Program-made: the position numbers and the translations under genes
The notes under the pieces: generated by a model
The model's input: the letters and a program-made list of their open reading frames with translations, nothing else
Databases searched by the model: none
What the model was told of the DNA's origin: nothing
Source: Streptomyces sp. NRRL F-5630
Lineage (GTDB): Bacteria; Actinomycetota; Actinomycetes; Streptomycetales; Streptomycetaceae
Length of the DNA stretch: 64,000 nucleotides
Assembly (NCBI RefSeq): GCF_000719475.1
Contig: NZ_JOGO01000014.1
Coordinates: forward strand, 1 to 64,000
Direction of reading: 5' to 3'
In this document: piece by piece, positions 50,456-58,776 of the stretch
How positions within the stretch are numbered: the first letter of the stretch is position 1
Layout of the letters: each line of letters begins with the position of its first letter

Positions 50456-50775
50456 ACCCACGACCCGCACCCCGGCGCTGGGTCTCCCTGGGCGAGATCA
50501 TCGGCGCCCCACCACCCCTGCGCTACCAGCGGGGACCGAGCTTCACCACCGCCCCGGAACCCCGGCCCGAGACCAGGACACCGGAGCAAGAGGCCGCCGA
50601 CCGCACCGCACGAGCCGCCGGATACCTCCCGCAGGAGACCACGCCCGAGGACCGGAACGCCGGATGGCGCTGCAAGTGCGCGACATGCGGAGCCCTCCGC
50701 CGCCCCTCCCTCGCCGCCATCGAACGAGGCACACGCTGCCGCCATTCGAACGGCGGCCGCCCACCGGGAGCCTGA
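50452..50775 (+). CDS. Small Cys-rich protein (treble-clef/zinc-ribbon-like)
   Basis: 107 residues from GTG 50452, overlapping the previous stop. The N-terminal half is Pro/Arg-rich. The C-terminal half (GWRCKCATCGALRRPSLAAI, then GTRCRH) carries three close Cys plus Cys-His further on, so one zinc site is likely. Similar short domains occur in treble-clef proteins. It ends the 45325-50775 operon. Confidence 0.6.
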   Translation: MNPRPAPRRWVSLGEIIGAPPPLRYQRGPSFTTAPEPRPETRTPEQEAADRTARAAGYLPQETTPEDRNAGWRCKCATCGALRRPSLAAIERGTRCRHSNGGRPPGA

Positions 50776-50902
50776 CGCTGCGCAGCTCCATACGGCCGAG
50801 CGACCTCGCCGTCTGCAGACGCGCTTGCTCCGTGTCGGGGCCGTGCCGGATTCGCGCTTGTTCGGGGGTCGGATGCGTGCTGCGGCCCGCGTGCGGGCTG
50901 GA

Positions 50903-50930
50903 AGCCGAGGAGCCCCCAGGGTCCTCGGCT
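50903..50930 (+). terminator. Hairpin after the M14/HTH operon
   Basis: AGCCGAGGA (50903-50911) pairs exactly with TCCTCGGCT (50922-50930) over a 10-nt loop. It lies 128 bp after the operon stop. I see no gene in the remaining gap 50776-51127. Confidence 0.55.
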
Positions 50931-51127
50931 CGCGGTAGTGGAGGAGCCAGGCGCAGCGCAGCACCGGATCAACTGCCTACGCGGTCGATCCGGGCCACGT
51001 CCGTGGTCGTGGACGGGAATCCTCTGACGTCGGGCTGTGCGTTGCCTTATCGGGGCGAACGATTGTCACGCTTGGAGCAGAGGAAGCTCTACGCCTCTTC
51101 CTACCCGACAAGTCCGCGGGGCTCGCG

Positions 51128-51844
51128 CTATGCGGCCAACTGCAATAGCACTGCCGGGCTTCCCCAGGAGAGGCGTTGCACTACTGGTTGAACCAGAGCC
51201 ACCTCAATGCCTGACCGCGTGCGGACATACGCTCGACGAAGTTGGACGCGTGCTTCCAGTCCCTCCTCCCTCAAAGCACCACTACGAACAAGATCGCGAA
51301 GCTGAAGACTCAATGCCCAGGATGTCGACCGCATGAGAACGGGTCCGATCTCCGGCGCAGCCTGAAAGCTGAACAGGAGAGCCGCCTGCGGAGCCTCTCC
51401 TCGACTGATCCGCATGATCGACTTACGACAGATACCACCGAAGTGGCAGCCGCAGAGGCAGCCGTACTGCTCGCTCGGTCCAGCCTCATCGCCACCTCGG
51501 CAAGGACATCGCTCGCCTGCTTCCTCCTCGACTCCTGCTCGGCCTATGAGCACGGCATCTGCGTCTGCGATGCGCACCGATACCTCGTCGACCGATAGGG
51601 TCCGTACCCACTCGCCCGATTCGACAGCACCGGGACATCGCTCCGCCGGCAACGCCCCTGCGATCGCTCGGTCGATCTGCCGATCACGGGACTTGATCAA
51701 CCACTGCACACCGGAAGTCGTCTTCTCGACCCGCAGTTCCGCCACTGCCTTCTCACGCATCCACCGCTCTGCCGCTTGAGTCACATCACTCACCTCGTCG
51801 CCGTGCATCACGCCCAGAGGATCCCGGAGAAGGTCGGCTTGCAC
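51128..51844 (-). CDS. Hypothetical protein downstream of the integrase
   Basis: An open frame of 238 codons from GTG 51844; ATG 51808 is an alternative. The N-terminal ~90 residues (AAERWMREKAVAELRVEKT, then DRQIDRAIAGALPAERCPG) look like a real protein. The second half is Cys-rich in one patch (YGCLCGCHFGGICRK) and less convincing. It lies 104 bp after the integrase on the same strand, a place where elements sometimes carry a directionality factor. That is only a positional thought. Confidence 0.35.
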   Translation of the reverse strand: MQADLLRDPLGVMHGDEVSDVTQAAERWMREKAVAELRVEKTTSGVQWLIKSRDRQIDRAIAGALPAERCPGAVESGEWVRTLSVDEVSVRIADADAVLIGRAGVEEEAGERCPCRGGDEAGPSEQYGCLCGCHFGGICRKSIMRISRGEAPQAALLFSFQAAPEIGPVLMRSTSWALSLQLRDLVRSGALREEGLEARVQLRRAYVRTRSGIEVALVQPVVQRLSWGSPAVLLQLAA

Positions 51845-51948
51845 CGGCCGACATCAGCCTGTAGAGGGGCGCCTCACCGATCGGCCGCCGGCAGCCCGAC
51901 GCTGACGCTCCCGGGCAGCGCGCTCAGCGCCACCCGGGAGCCTCTTCC

Positions 51949-53493
51949 CTATAGCAGGGCCATCGGGTCCTGTTCGGGGCCGTGGATGAAGCCGGGCACC
52001 CAGCGAACGGGAGCACTGGCCGGGAAGAGCGTCACCCGTACACCGAAGTCGATCAGGATCTCCTTTCGCGCCTGTACATCCGCAGCGCGGAACCAACGGT
52101 CGGCGACCGTCTCGCCAGTCGGCCGCCGGACCATGCCAGGCGCCCGCCTCGGCTCAGCCTCGAGAGCGGCCAGCTCCCTTCCCAACGCGGCGTATCGGTC
52201 CCGGAACCACACTGCGTCATCCGGGGCGTCGTACAGCCCGGCGTCACGGTCGGCTCGCAGCCGTTCACGGCTGGCCCGGTTCTCCGCCACGCGCTCGGCG
52301 ATGCCGTTACCCGGGTCGTACACCGTCTCGTAGATCATGCCGTCACCCAGCTCTCGGAGGAACCACTCCTCGACGTAAGCGTCAAGAAGATGAGCATTGA
52401 TGAGGGGTGCAGGTCGGCAGTGCTGCGCCTGAAGCCAGCCCTTGTTCCGCGCCGTGCACGTGTAGCGCGGTGGGGCGTCCCTCGACGTCTGGGTGTAGAG
52501 ACGCGTATGGCATTGCCCGCACAGGGCGACCGTGGTCAGCAGGTATTCGCGGTTGGAACGGCGGGTCCAGGGAGCCTTCCGGGAGAGGACGGCGCTCCTG
52601 AGCGCCTCGTGCGTGGCCCGGTCCCACAGCCCCTCGCAGAGCCGTACGGGGTGACCGTCCGCCCTGCCGAGGACGGGCCTGTTGCGGTGCATCAGATACC
52701 CGAGGGTGGCTTCCGACAGAAGGATGTTCTTCAGGCTCTGCGGCGACCACGGCCGTCCACCTGCCGGCTTGCCGTACATCATGGCAAGGTGATCCGCGGG
52801 TGACGGTTCTCCGGCACGGTTGAGACGCGCGGCCTCGCTGCTGCAGGTGACGTTGTCCGGATCGGCAAGGATACGGCGGGCGACGTTCCGCAGCACCTCC
52901 GAGGCGTGCGGGTGCAGTTCGACCTGATCGATCTTCCCTCCCATCACCTTCCGCACGTACTGGAAGCCGTACGACGGCTTGCCCTTCGGACGGCCGGCGG
53001 CGCGGGTCTTGACGGTGGCGTCACGGTTCCTGCGCTGGATCGCGCGCAGTTCCATCTGCGCGCCCCATGCCTCCATGGTGAAACGGTTCTCGTCGGCGGG
53101 GTCGTCGAGATTCCAGGCTCCGTCGTGCCCATACGTGACGAGCATCTTCTTCTCGTCCCGCATCTTGTAGCCGGTGTTGAGGCAGTCGACGACGTTGCGA
53201 CCGAGCCGGTCCACCGCTGCGGCGACCAGGCCGTCGTACGGGCCCCTCTCGTCACGGAGCCATGGGCCCAGACTGGGTCGGGTCACCGGATCCGTAGCGC
53301 CGGAGACCTCCCAGTCGTCCGCCCAGCCGATGATGTGGGCGCCGACGGCGGCGGCGGCAGCGAGCACGTTCTCGCGCTGGCGCTCAGGCGAAGACGTCGC
53401 CAGCTTCACGCGCGACAGCCGCCGCACTCCGAGCAGGCACTTGCCGCATCCGTCGTAGGGTCGTTCGATCGTGTTGAGGTCCGTACCGCGCAT
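51949..53493 (-). CDS. int: Large serine recombinase (integrase)
   Basis: 514 residues from ATG 53493 with GGAGAG upstream. The N-terminal resolvase domain is present: RRLSRV with probable catalytic S27, SPERQRENVLAAAAAVGAHI, the Arg-rich GLVAAAVDRLGRNVVDCLN and a long E-helix region. The recombinase domain follows (GRPKGKPSYGFQYVRK, then PAGGRPWSPQSLKNILL). The zinc-ribbon domain has ALCGQCHTRLYT and a second Cys pair (CTARNKGWLQAQHC). The C-terminus is a coiled coil. Such enzymes insert an element into one attB site and excise it with a helper. The gene starts 67 bp from yjbQ, so that gene is the probable target. Confidence 0.9.
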   Translation of the reverse strand: MRGTDLNTIERPYDGCGKCLLGVRRLSRVKLATSSPERQRENVLAAAAAVGAHIIGWADDWEVSGATDPVTRPSLGPWLRDERGPYDGLVAAAVDRLGRNVVDCLNTGYKMRDEKKMLVTYGHDGAWNLDDPADENRFTMEAWGAQMELRAIQRRNRDATVKTRAAGRPKGKPSYGFQYVRKVMGGKIDQVELHPHASEVLRNVARRILADPDNVTCSSEAARLNRAGEPSPADHLAMMYGKPAGGRPWSPQSLKNILLSEATLGYLMHRNRPVLGRADGHPVRLCEGLWDRATHEALRSAVLSRKAPWTRRSNREYLLTTVALCGQCHTRLYTQTSRDAPPRYTCTARNKGWLQAQHCRPAPLINAHLLDAYVEEWFLRELGDGMIYETVYDPGNGIAERVAENRASRERLRADRDAGLYDAPDDAVWFRDRYAALGRELAALEAEPRRAPGMVRRPTGETVADRWFRAADVQARKEILIDFGVRVTLFPASAPVRWVPGFIHGPEQDPMALL

Positions 53494-53620
53494 TTCTTCT
53501 CTCCGTTCGAGCGCGCATCGTACGGAGAATCGGCGGCCACGCCCCGCTGAACGATCTTGGTCAGCTGAGGAAGCTCAGACGAACCTGACGGTTGTCTTTA
53601 GAAACGTTCGTGTCCACCAG
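53494..53620. other. Probable attachment-site junction at the 3' end of yjbQ
   Basis: The integrase start and the yjbQ stop are only 67 bp apart. The last ~10 residues of YjbQ (VSKDNRQVRLSFLS) differ somewhat from the usual end of actinobacterial YjbQ. A crossover inside the last codons of yjbQ or just behind them would give this. The crossover dinucleotide and arms cannot be read without the other end of the element, which I did not find in this window. Confidence 0.4.
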
Positions 53621-53977
53621 GCACACCGATTGCCACGTTCCCAGGGCCAGGTGGCCCGAGGTGACCGGGAGGGTGGCGTGTGGGGGGACGAGAGCGGGGA
53701 GGACGTGGTCGCGGCCGTGGCCGGGGGTGCCGTGGCGGTGGTGCCAGGGGTGGGTGGGAGGCAGGAGGGTCTGGAGGATCGCGAGGAGGTCGTCGTCGCT
53801 GCCCGCGCCGGTTTCGAGGATCGCGAGGCCCGCTGTCGCGTGGGGGACGAAGAGGTTGAGGAGGCCGTCGCGGCCGGCGGCATGGTCGGCGAGGAAGCGC
53901 TCGCAGTCGGCGGTCAGGTCGTGGACCGTTTCGTGGGTGCCGGTGCGGACGCGGAGGGTCTCGGTGTGGAACGTCAT
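53561..53977 (-). CDS. yjbQ: YjbQ/UPF0047 family protein
   Basis: 138 residues if started at ATG 53977 (MTFHTETLRVRTGTHET); ATG 53986 is three codons upstream. It has the full family pattern: GLLNLFVPHATAGLAILETG, PWHHRHGTPGHGRDHVLPAL and LALGTWQSVCLVD. YjbQ proteins have been linked to a minor thiamine-phosphate synthase activity. It is a usual chromosomal gene and marks the border between element and chromosome. Confidence 0.9.
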   Translation of the reverse strand: MTFHTETLRVRTGTHETVHDLTADCERFLADHAAGRDGLLNLFVPHATAGLAILETGAGSDDDLLAILQTLLPPTHPWHHRHGTPGHGRDHVLPALVPPHATLPVTSGHLALGTWQSVCLVDTNVSKDNRQVRLSFLS

Positions 53978-54039
53978 GAGGGGCATCCTCGCGCACCAGG
54001 TGCGGGAAGATCCGGCGGCACGGCGTCGTTGGTGCGGGA

Positions 54040-55134
54040 GTGAGTGAGGACAGAGCGGTGGACGTCGTCGTGGTCGGTGCCGGGCAGGCGGGGCTTTCGG
54101 CCGCGTACCACCTGCGGCGGACGGGGACGGATCACGTCGTGCTCGACCACGCGCCCGCGCCGGGCGGGGCCTGGCAGTTCCGGTGGCCCTCGCTCACGTA
54201 CGGCAAGGTCAACGGGATGCACTCGCTGCCGGGCATGGAGCTGACCGGCGCCGATCCCGCGCGGCCCTCGTCCGAGGTCGTCGCGGACTACTTCCGCGCC
54301 TACGAGGAGCGGTTCGCGCTGGCGGTGCGGCGGCCCGTCGACGTGCGCGCGGTGCGCGAGGGCGAAGGCGGCCGGCTGCGCGTGGAGACCTCGGACGGTA
54401 CGTGGTCGGCGCGCGCCCTCATCAGCGCGACGGGCACCTGGGACCGTCCCTTCCGGCCGCACTACCCGGGCCAGGACGCCTTCCTCGGTGAGCAACTGCA
54501 CACCGTGCGGTACCCGGGTCCGGAGTACTTCAGCGGCAAGCGTGTCGTCGTGGTCGGGGGCGGGATATCGGCGACGCAGCACCTGCTCGAACTCGCTCCG
54601 TACGCGGCGGCGACCCGCTGGGTGACACGGCGGGAACCGGTCTTCCGCGAAGGGCCGTTCGGCGAGGAGGAGGGGCGTGCCGCCGTGTCACTCGTGGAGG
54701 CGCGGGTACGGGACGGGCTGCCGCCCCGCAGTGTCGTCTCGGTGACGGGGCTGCCCCTCAACGACGCGAGCCGCGCGGGGCTCGCCGACGGCACTCTCGA
54801 CCGGCACCCGATGTTCGCGCGGATCACGCCGGAGGGGGTCGAGTGGGCGGACGGCAGCCGCTTCGACGCCGACGTCATCCTGTGGGCGACCGGCTTCCGG
54901 CCCGCTCTGGAGCACCTGCGGCCGCTCGGTCTGCGGGAGCCCGGCGGCGGCGTGCGCATGGAGGGCACGAAGGTCGTGCGCGATCCCCGGGTGCACCTGG
55001 TCGGGTACGGGCCCTCGGCGAGCACGATCGGCGCCAACCGGGCGGGGCGGTCGGCCGTACGGGACATCCGCGCCCTGTTCGGCGAGCCCACCTCACCGGA
55101 GCCCGCCCCCGGGCCCGTACCGGCGACCGTCTGA
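54040..55134 (+). CDS. Flavin-containing monooxygenase-like NAD(P)/FAD oxidoreductase
   Basis: 364 residues from GTG 54040. An FAD-binding Rossmann motif (VVVVGAGQAGLSAAYHL) stands at the start, a second NAD(P)-binding one (VVVVGGGISATQHLLEL) in the middle, and ILWATGFRP near the end. This is the two-dinucleotide layout of YUCCA/FMO-like and CzcO-type oxidoreductases. It is divergent from yjbQ. The substrate is unknown. Confidence 0.88.
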   Translation: MSEDRAVDVVVVGAGQAGLSAAYHLRRTGTDHVVLDHAPAPGGAWQFRWPSLTYGKVNGMHSLPGMELTGADPARPSSEVVADYFRAYEERFALAVRRPVDVRAVREGEGGRLRVETSDGTWSARALISATGTWDRPFRPHYPGQDAFLGEQLHTVRYPGPEYFSGKRVVVVGGGISATQHLLELAPYAAATRWVTRREPVFREGPFGEEEGRAAVSLVEARVRDGLPPRSVVSVTGLPLNDASRAGLADGTLDRHPMFARITPEGVEWADGSRFDADVILWATGFRPALEHLRPLGLREPGGGVRMEGTKVVRDPRVHLVGYGPSASTIGANRAGRSAVRDIRALFGEPTSPEPAPGPVPATV

Positions 55135-55167
55135 GTCCTCGGTCCCCCGCGCTCCCGCTCCCCCGGC

Positions 55168-56064
55168 TCAGGACGAGGCGCTCGGGCTCGGGGAGCTGTG
55201 CAGCTTGTTGAACTCGGCCACGTTCCTCTGGTGCTCCGCGTAGTCACTGGTGAAGCGGGTGTCGCCGCTCTTGACCGTGACGAAGTACAGCCAGTCGCCC
55301 TCGGCGGGGCGGGTCGCCGCACGCAGTGCCCGGGCGCCCGGGTTGGCGATGGGCGTGGGCGGCAGGCCCTTGTGGACGTACGTGTTGTACGGGGTCTTGC
55401 TGCGGGTCTCCGAGGTCCTGGTGTGCAGGGTGGTGCGGCCGAGTCCGTAGTTCAGGGTCGAGTCCATCTGGAGCGGCATGCCCTCGTCGAGCCGGTTGTA
55501 GACGACACGGGCGACGCGGGCCATGTCCTTGTCGGTGGCGGCCTCGGACTGGACGATGCTCGCGACGGTGACGAGCTGGTAGCGCGAGACGGCGTTCTGC
55601 TCGGCCCCCGCGGCGACGGTGCCCTCGGCGTACGCGCGGTTGGCCGTGTCCACCATCGTGGTCAGCAGGCGCTCCGGGGTGGTCCTGTCGGTGATCGGGT
55701 ACGTCGCGGGGTAGAGGTACCCCTCCGGATTGCCGCCCGCGTCGCCGGGGAGCGAGAGGCCGGCGTCGGCGGCCTTCTTGCCGGTCGTGCCCTTCTTCAG
55801 GTGCAGGGCGGTGTCGACCGCCGCGTACACCTGGCTCGCGCGCCAGCCCTCGGGAACCGTGAGCGTGCCGGTGCGCTGGGTGCCCTCGTCCTCGTCGCCG
55901 CCCAGGACGAACGGCACGGCGATCGCGGCGGCGACGGCGAGGGCCGCCGTGAGGAGGACGAGTCTGCCCCGCCGGGTGATACGGGTCCGGCGGCCGTCCG
56001 GAGGTCCCGGCCGGCCGGGCGCGGGCTGGGAGCGGGGGCGCGAGGGGCGCGAGGGGTCGGTCAT
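55168..56064 (-). CDS. MltG-like endolytic transglycosylase
   Basis: 298 residues with a basic N-terminus and one membrane segment (about 34-54). The extracellular YceG/MltG domain has VASIVQSEAATDKDMA with E174 as the likely catalytic Glu, RVVYNRLDEGMPLQMDST and PYNTYVHKGLPPTPIANPG. MltG cuts nascent peptidoglycan strands. It is shorter than the housekeeping MltG and its context is not a division cluster, so it is probably a paralogue. Confidence 0.88.
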   Translation of the reverse strand: MTDPSRPSRPRSQPAPGRPGPPDGRRTRITRRGRLVLLTAALAVAAAIAVPFVLGGDEDEGTQRTGTLTVPEGWRASQVYAAVDTALHLKKGTTGKKAADAGLSLPGDAGGNPEGYLYPATYPITDRTTPERLLTTMVDTANRAYAEGTVAAGAEQNAVSRYQLVTVASIVQSEAATDKDMARVARVVYNRLDEGMPLQMDSTLNYGLGRTTLHTRTSETRSKTPYNTYVHKGLPPTPIANPGARALRAATRPAEGDWLYFVTVKSGDTRFTSDYAEHQRNVAEFNKLHSSPSPSASS

Positions 56065-56095
56065 AGGGGCACGTTAATCACTTATCTCCCGTTTT

Positions 56096-57958
56096 CTACG
56101 CCTTGACGGTGGACGGCGGCGCGGAAGGCAGGATCACCGGCTCGGGGGCTTCGCCCGCAGGAGCGCCGCCCTTGCGGGAATCGCTGCGCACGAGGGCGGC
56201 GTAGGCGCCGTCGAGGGCGAGGAGTTCCTCGTGGGTGCCGCGCTCCGCGATGCGGCCGCCGTCGAGCACGACGATCTGGTCCGCGTTCCTGATGGTGGAG
56301 AGGCGGTGGGCGATGGTCAGCGTGGTGCGTCCCGCCGCGAGGCTGTCGAGCGCTTCCTGCACGGCGCGTTCGGTGCGGGTGTCGAGGGCGCTCGTGGCCT
56401 CGTCGAGTACGAGCACGGGCGGGTCGCGCAGGATGGTGCGGGCGAGGGCGAGACGCTGCTTCTCGCCACCCGAGAAGCGGTGCCCTCGTTCGCCGACGAC
56501 CGTGTCGTAGCCCTGGGGCAGACCCGCGATGTGGTCGTGGATCTGGGCCGCGCGGGCCGCCTCGCGCAGTTCCTCGTCGCTCGCGTCCGGTTTGGCGAAG
56601 CGCAGGTTGTCGGCGACGGAGGCGTGGAAGAGGTACGTCTCCTGCGAGACGACGCCGACGGCACGGGCGAGGGTGTCGAAGTCGAGGTCGCGCACGTCGA
56701 CGCCGTCGAGCGTGACGCGCCCGCCGGTGACGTCGTAGAGGCGGGGCACGAGCTGGCTCAGCGTGCTCTTGCCGGAGCCGGTGGGGCCGACGACGGCGAG
56801 CGAGCCTCCGGCCGGGAGGGTGAGGTCGATGCCGTCGAGCACGGGGCTGTCGTCCCCGTACCGGAAGGCGACCTCCTCGAAGCGGACCTCGCCCTTGACC
56901 CGGTCGATGTGGACGGGGTGTTCGCGTTCGGTGATGTCGACCGGAAGGTCGAGGTACTCGAAGATGCGCTGGAAGAGCGCGAGCGAGGTCTGCACCTGCA
57001 CGCCGGTCGCGAGGAGGCTCACCGTCGGGCGGAACAGGCCCTGCTGGAGCGAGACGAAGGCGACGAGGGTGCCGAGCGAGATCGCGGCGCCGTTCGCCTG
57101 GGCGAGTCCGGCCGCCCAGTAGAGGAAGGCGGGCATCGCGGCCATGACCACGCTGATGACGGACATCCGCCAGCGGCCTGCCATGTTGGAGCGCACTTCG
57201 AGGTCGACGAGTTCCTCGGACTCGCGCGCGAAGGAGCGGGTGAGGGAGTCGGCGCGGCCCATCGTGCGGCCGAGCAGGATGCCGCTCACCGAGAGGGACT
57301 CCGTGACGGTCGCGGCCATGGCGGCCATCTGGCGCTGCCGCTCGCTCGTGATGCGCTTGCGCTCGCGCCCGACGCGGCGGCTGACGAGGACGAAGACGGG
57401 GAGCAGGACGAGCGAGACGACGGTGAGGCGCCAGTCGAGCGCGAGCATCGCCACGACGGTCGCGACGACGGAGGTGAGGTTGGAGACGAGGCTGGTGGCC
57501 GTGGAGGTGACCGTGGCCTGCATGCCGCCGATGTCGTTCGCGATCCGGGACTGCACCTCGCCCGTGCGCGTGCGCGTGAAGAAGGCGAGGGACATGCGCT
57601 GGAGGCGCGCGTAGACGCCGGTGCGCAGGTCGTGCATGACGCGCTGGCCGACGGTGGTCGACAGGAGTGTCTGGAGGACGTTGAAGACGCTGGAGAGGAC
57701 GGCGCTGAGGATCATCCCGAGCGCGAGGAGGCTGAGCAGGCCAGTACGCCCCTCGGGGATCGCGGTGTCGAGGATCTCGCGGAGCAGGAACGGGGTGACG
57801 ACGGAGACGAGCGAGGAAGCGGCGACGAGCAGGCCGACGACGGCGAGGCGGCCCCGGTAGGGGCGGAAGAGCCGCAGGATGCGGCGGATCTGGCGGGGTT
57901 CCTGGTCCTCGCGAGCGGTTTTCTCGGGCGGGGTCCAGTTGATCTCGGGCGGGCGCAT
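56096..57958 (-). CDS. ABC exporter, permease and ATPase fused
   Basis: 620 residues from ATG 57958 with GAAGGAG upstream. Six membrane segments lie in residues about 35-310. The ATPase domain has Walker A GPTGSGKST, Q-loop GVVSQETYL, signature FSGGEKQRLALAR, Walker B VLVLDEATS and H-loop IAHRLST. This half-size layout works as a dimer and exports lipids or drugs. A MarR regulator is divergent with a palindrome between them, so drug-inducible expression is likely. Confidence 0.92.
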   Translation of the reverse strand: MRPPEINWTPPEKTAREDQEPRQIRRILRLFRPYRGRLAVVGLLVAASSLVSVVTPFLLREILDTAIPEGRTGLLSLLALGMILSAVLSSVFNVLQTLLSTTVGQRVMHDLRTGVYARLQRMSLAFFTRTRTGEVQSRIANDIGGMQATVTSTATSLVSNLTSVVATVVAMLALDWRLTVVSLVLLPVFVLVSRRVGRERKRITSERQRQMAAMAATVTESLSVSGILLGRTMGRADSLTRSFARESEELVDLEVRSNMAGRWRMSVISVVMAAMPAFLYWAAGLAQANGAAISLGTLVAFVSLQQGLFRPTVSLLATGVQVQTSLALFQRIFEYLDLPVDITEREHPVHIDRVKGEVRFEEVAFRYGDDSPVLDGIDLTLPAGGSLAVVGPTGSGKSTLSQLVPRLYDVTGGRVTLDGVDVRDLDFDTLARAVGVVSQETYLFHASVADNLRFAKPDASDEELREAARAAQIHDHIAGLPQGYDTVVGERGHRFSGGEKQRLALARTILRDPPVLVLDEATSALDTRTERAVQEALDSLAAGRTTLTIAHRLSTIRNADQIVVLDGGRIAERGTHEELLALDGAYAALVRSDSRKGGAPAGEAPEPVILPSAPPSTVKA

Positions 57959-58011
57959 GGGCTCCTTCAGGGGGTGACGGGCAGAGGGCTCAACGGTTCT
58001 CGGGGAGCATA

Positions 58012-58040
58012 GTTCATTGTTACCTATGTACACAATGAAC
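58012..58040. promoter_or_regulatory. MarR operator between the ABC exporter and marR
   Basis: GTTCATTGT (58012-58020) and ACAATGAAC (58032-58040) are exact reverse complements with an 11-nt centre. The centre plus flanks contain TACCTATGTAC, which has its own partial symmetry. The site is 54 bp before the exporter ATG and 24 bp before the marR ATG. Autoregulation and exporter control by the MarR protein follow naturally. Confidence 0.75.
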
Positions 58041-58063
58041 CTGATCCTGATACTGTTCCCGCC

Positions 58064-58711
58064 ATGCGCTCCCCCTCCCCGCACGCCGGCCCGGAAGCCG
58101 GGACGGCCCCGTCCGGCCCCGACGCGGCGACCGCCCCCGGCCCAGAGACCGCCCCGGGGCTCGCCCCCGGCTCGGCGACCGCCCCGCTCCCGGAGTCCCC
58201 CTCCGCCGGACCGGGCCCCGCGCGCGACAGCGACGCCGCCCTCGCCGAGCAGTTGCTCCGCCTCAACCGCCGTCTGCACCGCCTCCAGCGCCACCAGTTC
58301 GGGCCGCTCGGCATCACCCCCGCGCAGAGCCGCCTCCTGCGGGCCGTGACGGTCTTCCCCGAGCCGCCCCGCATGGCGGATCTCGCGGCGCGGCTCGATG
58401 TCGTCCCGCGCGCGATCACCACGCTCGTGGATGCCCTGGAGGCGAGCGACCGGGTGCGCAGGGTGCCCGATCCGGCCAACCGCCGGGTGACGCGCATCGA
58501 GCTGACCGACGAGGGGCGCGACACCCTGGAGACGCTGCGCCGGGCGCGGCGCGAGGCGGCGCAAGAGGTGCTCTCACCCCTGGACCCCGGGCAGCGCGCC
58601 CAGCTCGGCGCGTTGCTGGAGCTGCTGGTCAGCGGTGGGGCCGGGGACGCGTACGAGCACTGCGCGCACACGCCCCGGCCGTCCGGGCGGGAAGGCGAAG
58701 GGCGAGAATAG
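58064..58711 (+). CDS. MarR-family regulator
   Basis: 215 residues from ATG 58064. The first ~55 residues are a Pro/Ala/Gly-rich tail. The winged-helix domain follows (GPLGITPAQSRLLRAVTVFP, then MADLAARLDVVPRAITTLVD and RRVTRIELTDEGRDTLE). A shorter internal start is possible because the tail is unusual for the family. It is divergent from the ABC exporter and probably binds the palindrome at 58012-58040. Confidence 0.85.
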   Translation: MRSPSPHAGPEAGTAPSGPDAATAPGPETAPGLAPGSATAPLPESPSAGPGPARDSDAALAEQLLRLNRRLHRLQRHQFGPLGITPAQSRLLRAVTVFPEPPRMADLAARLDVVPRAITTLVDALEASDRVRRVPDPANRRVTRIELTDEGRDTLETLRRARREAAQEVLSPLDPGQRAQLGALLELLVSGGAGDAYEHCAHTPRPSGREGEGRE

Positions 58712-58776
58712 GCCCGACCCGCCGCCGGCCGCCCCGCGTTCCCGGCGGCGAACCGTCGACGAAGGAGTGCCGCCCC

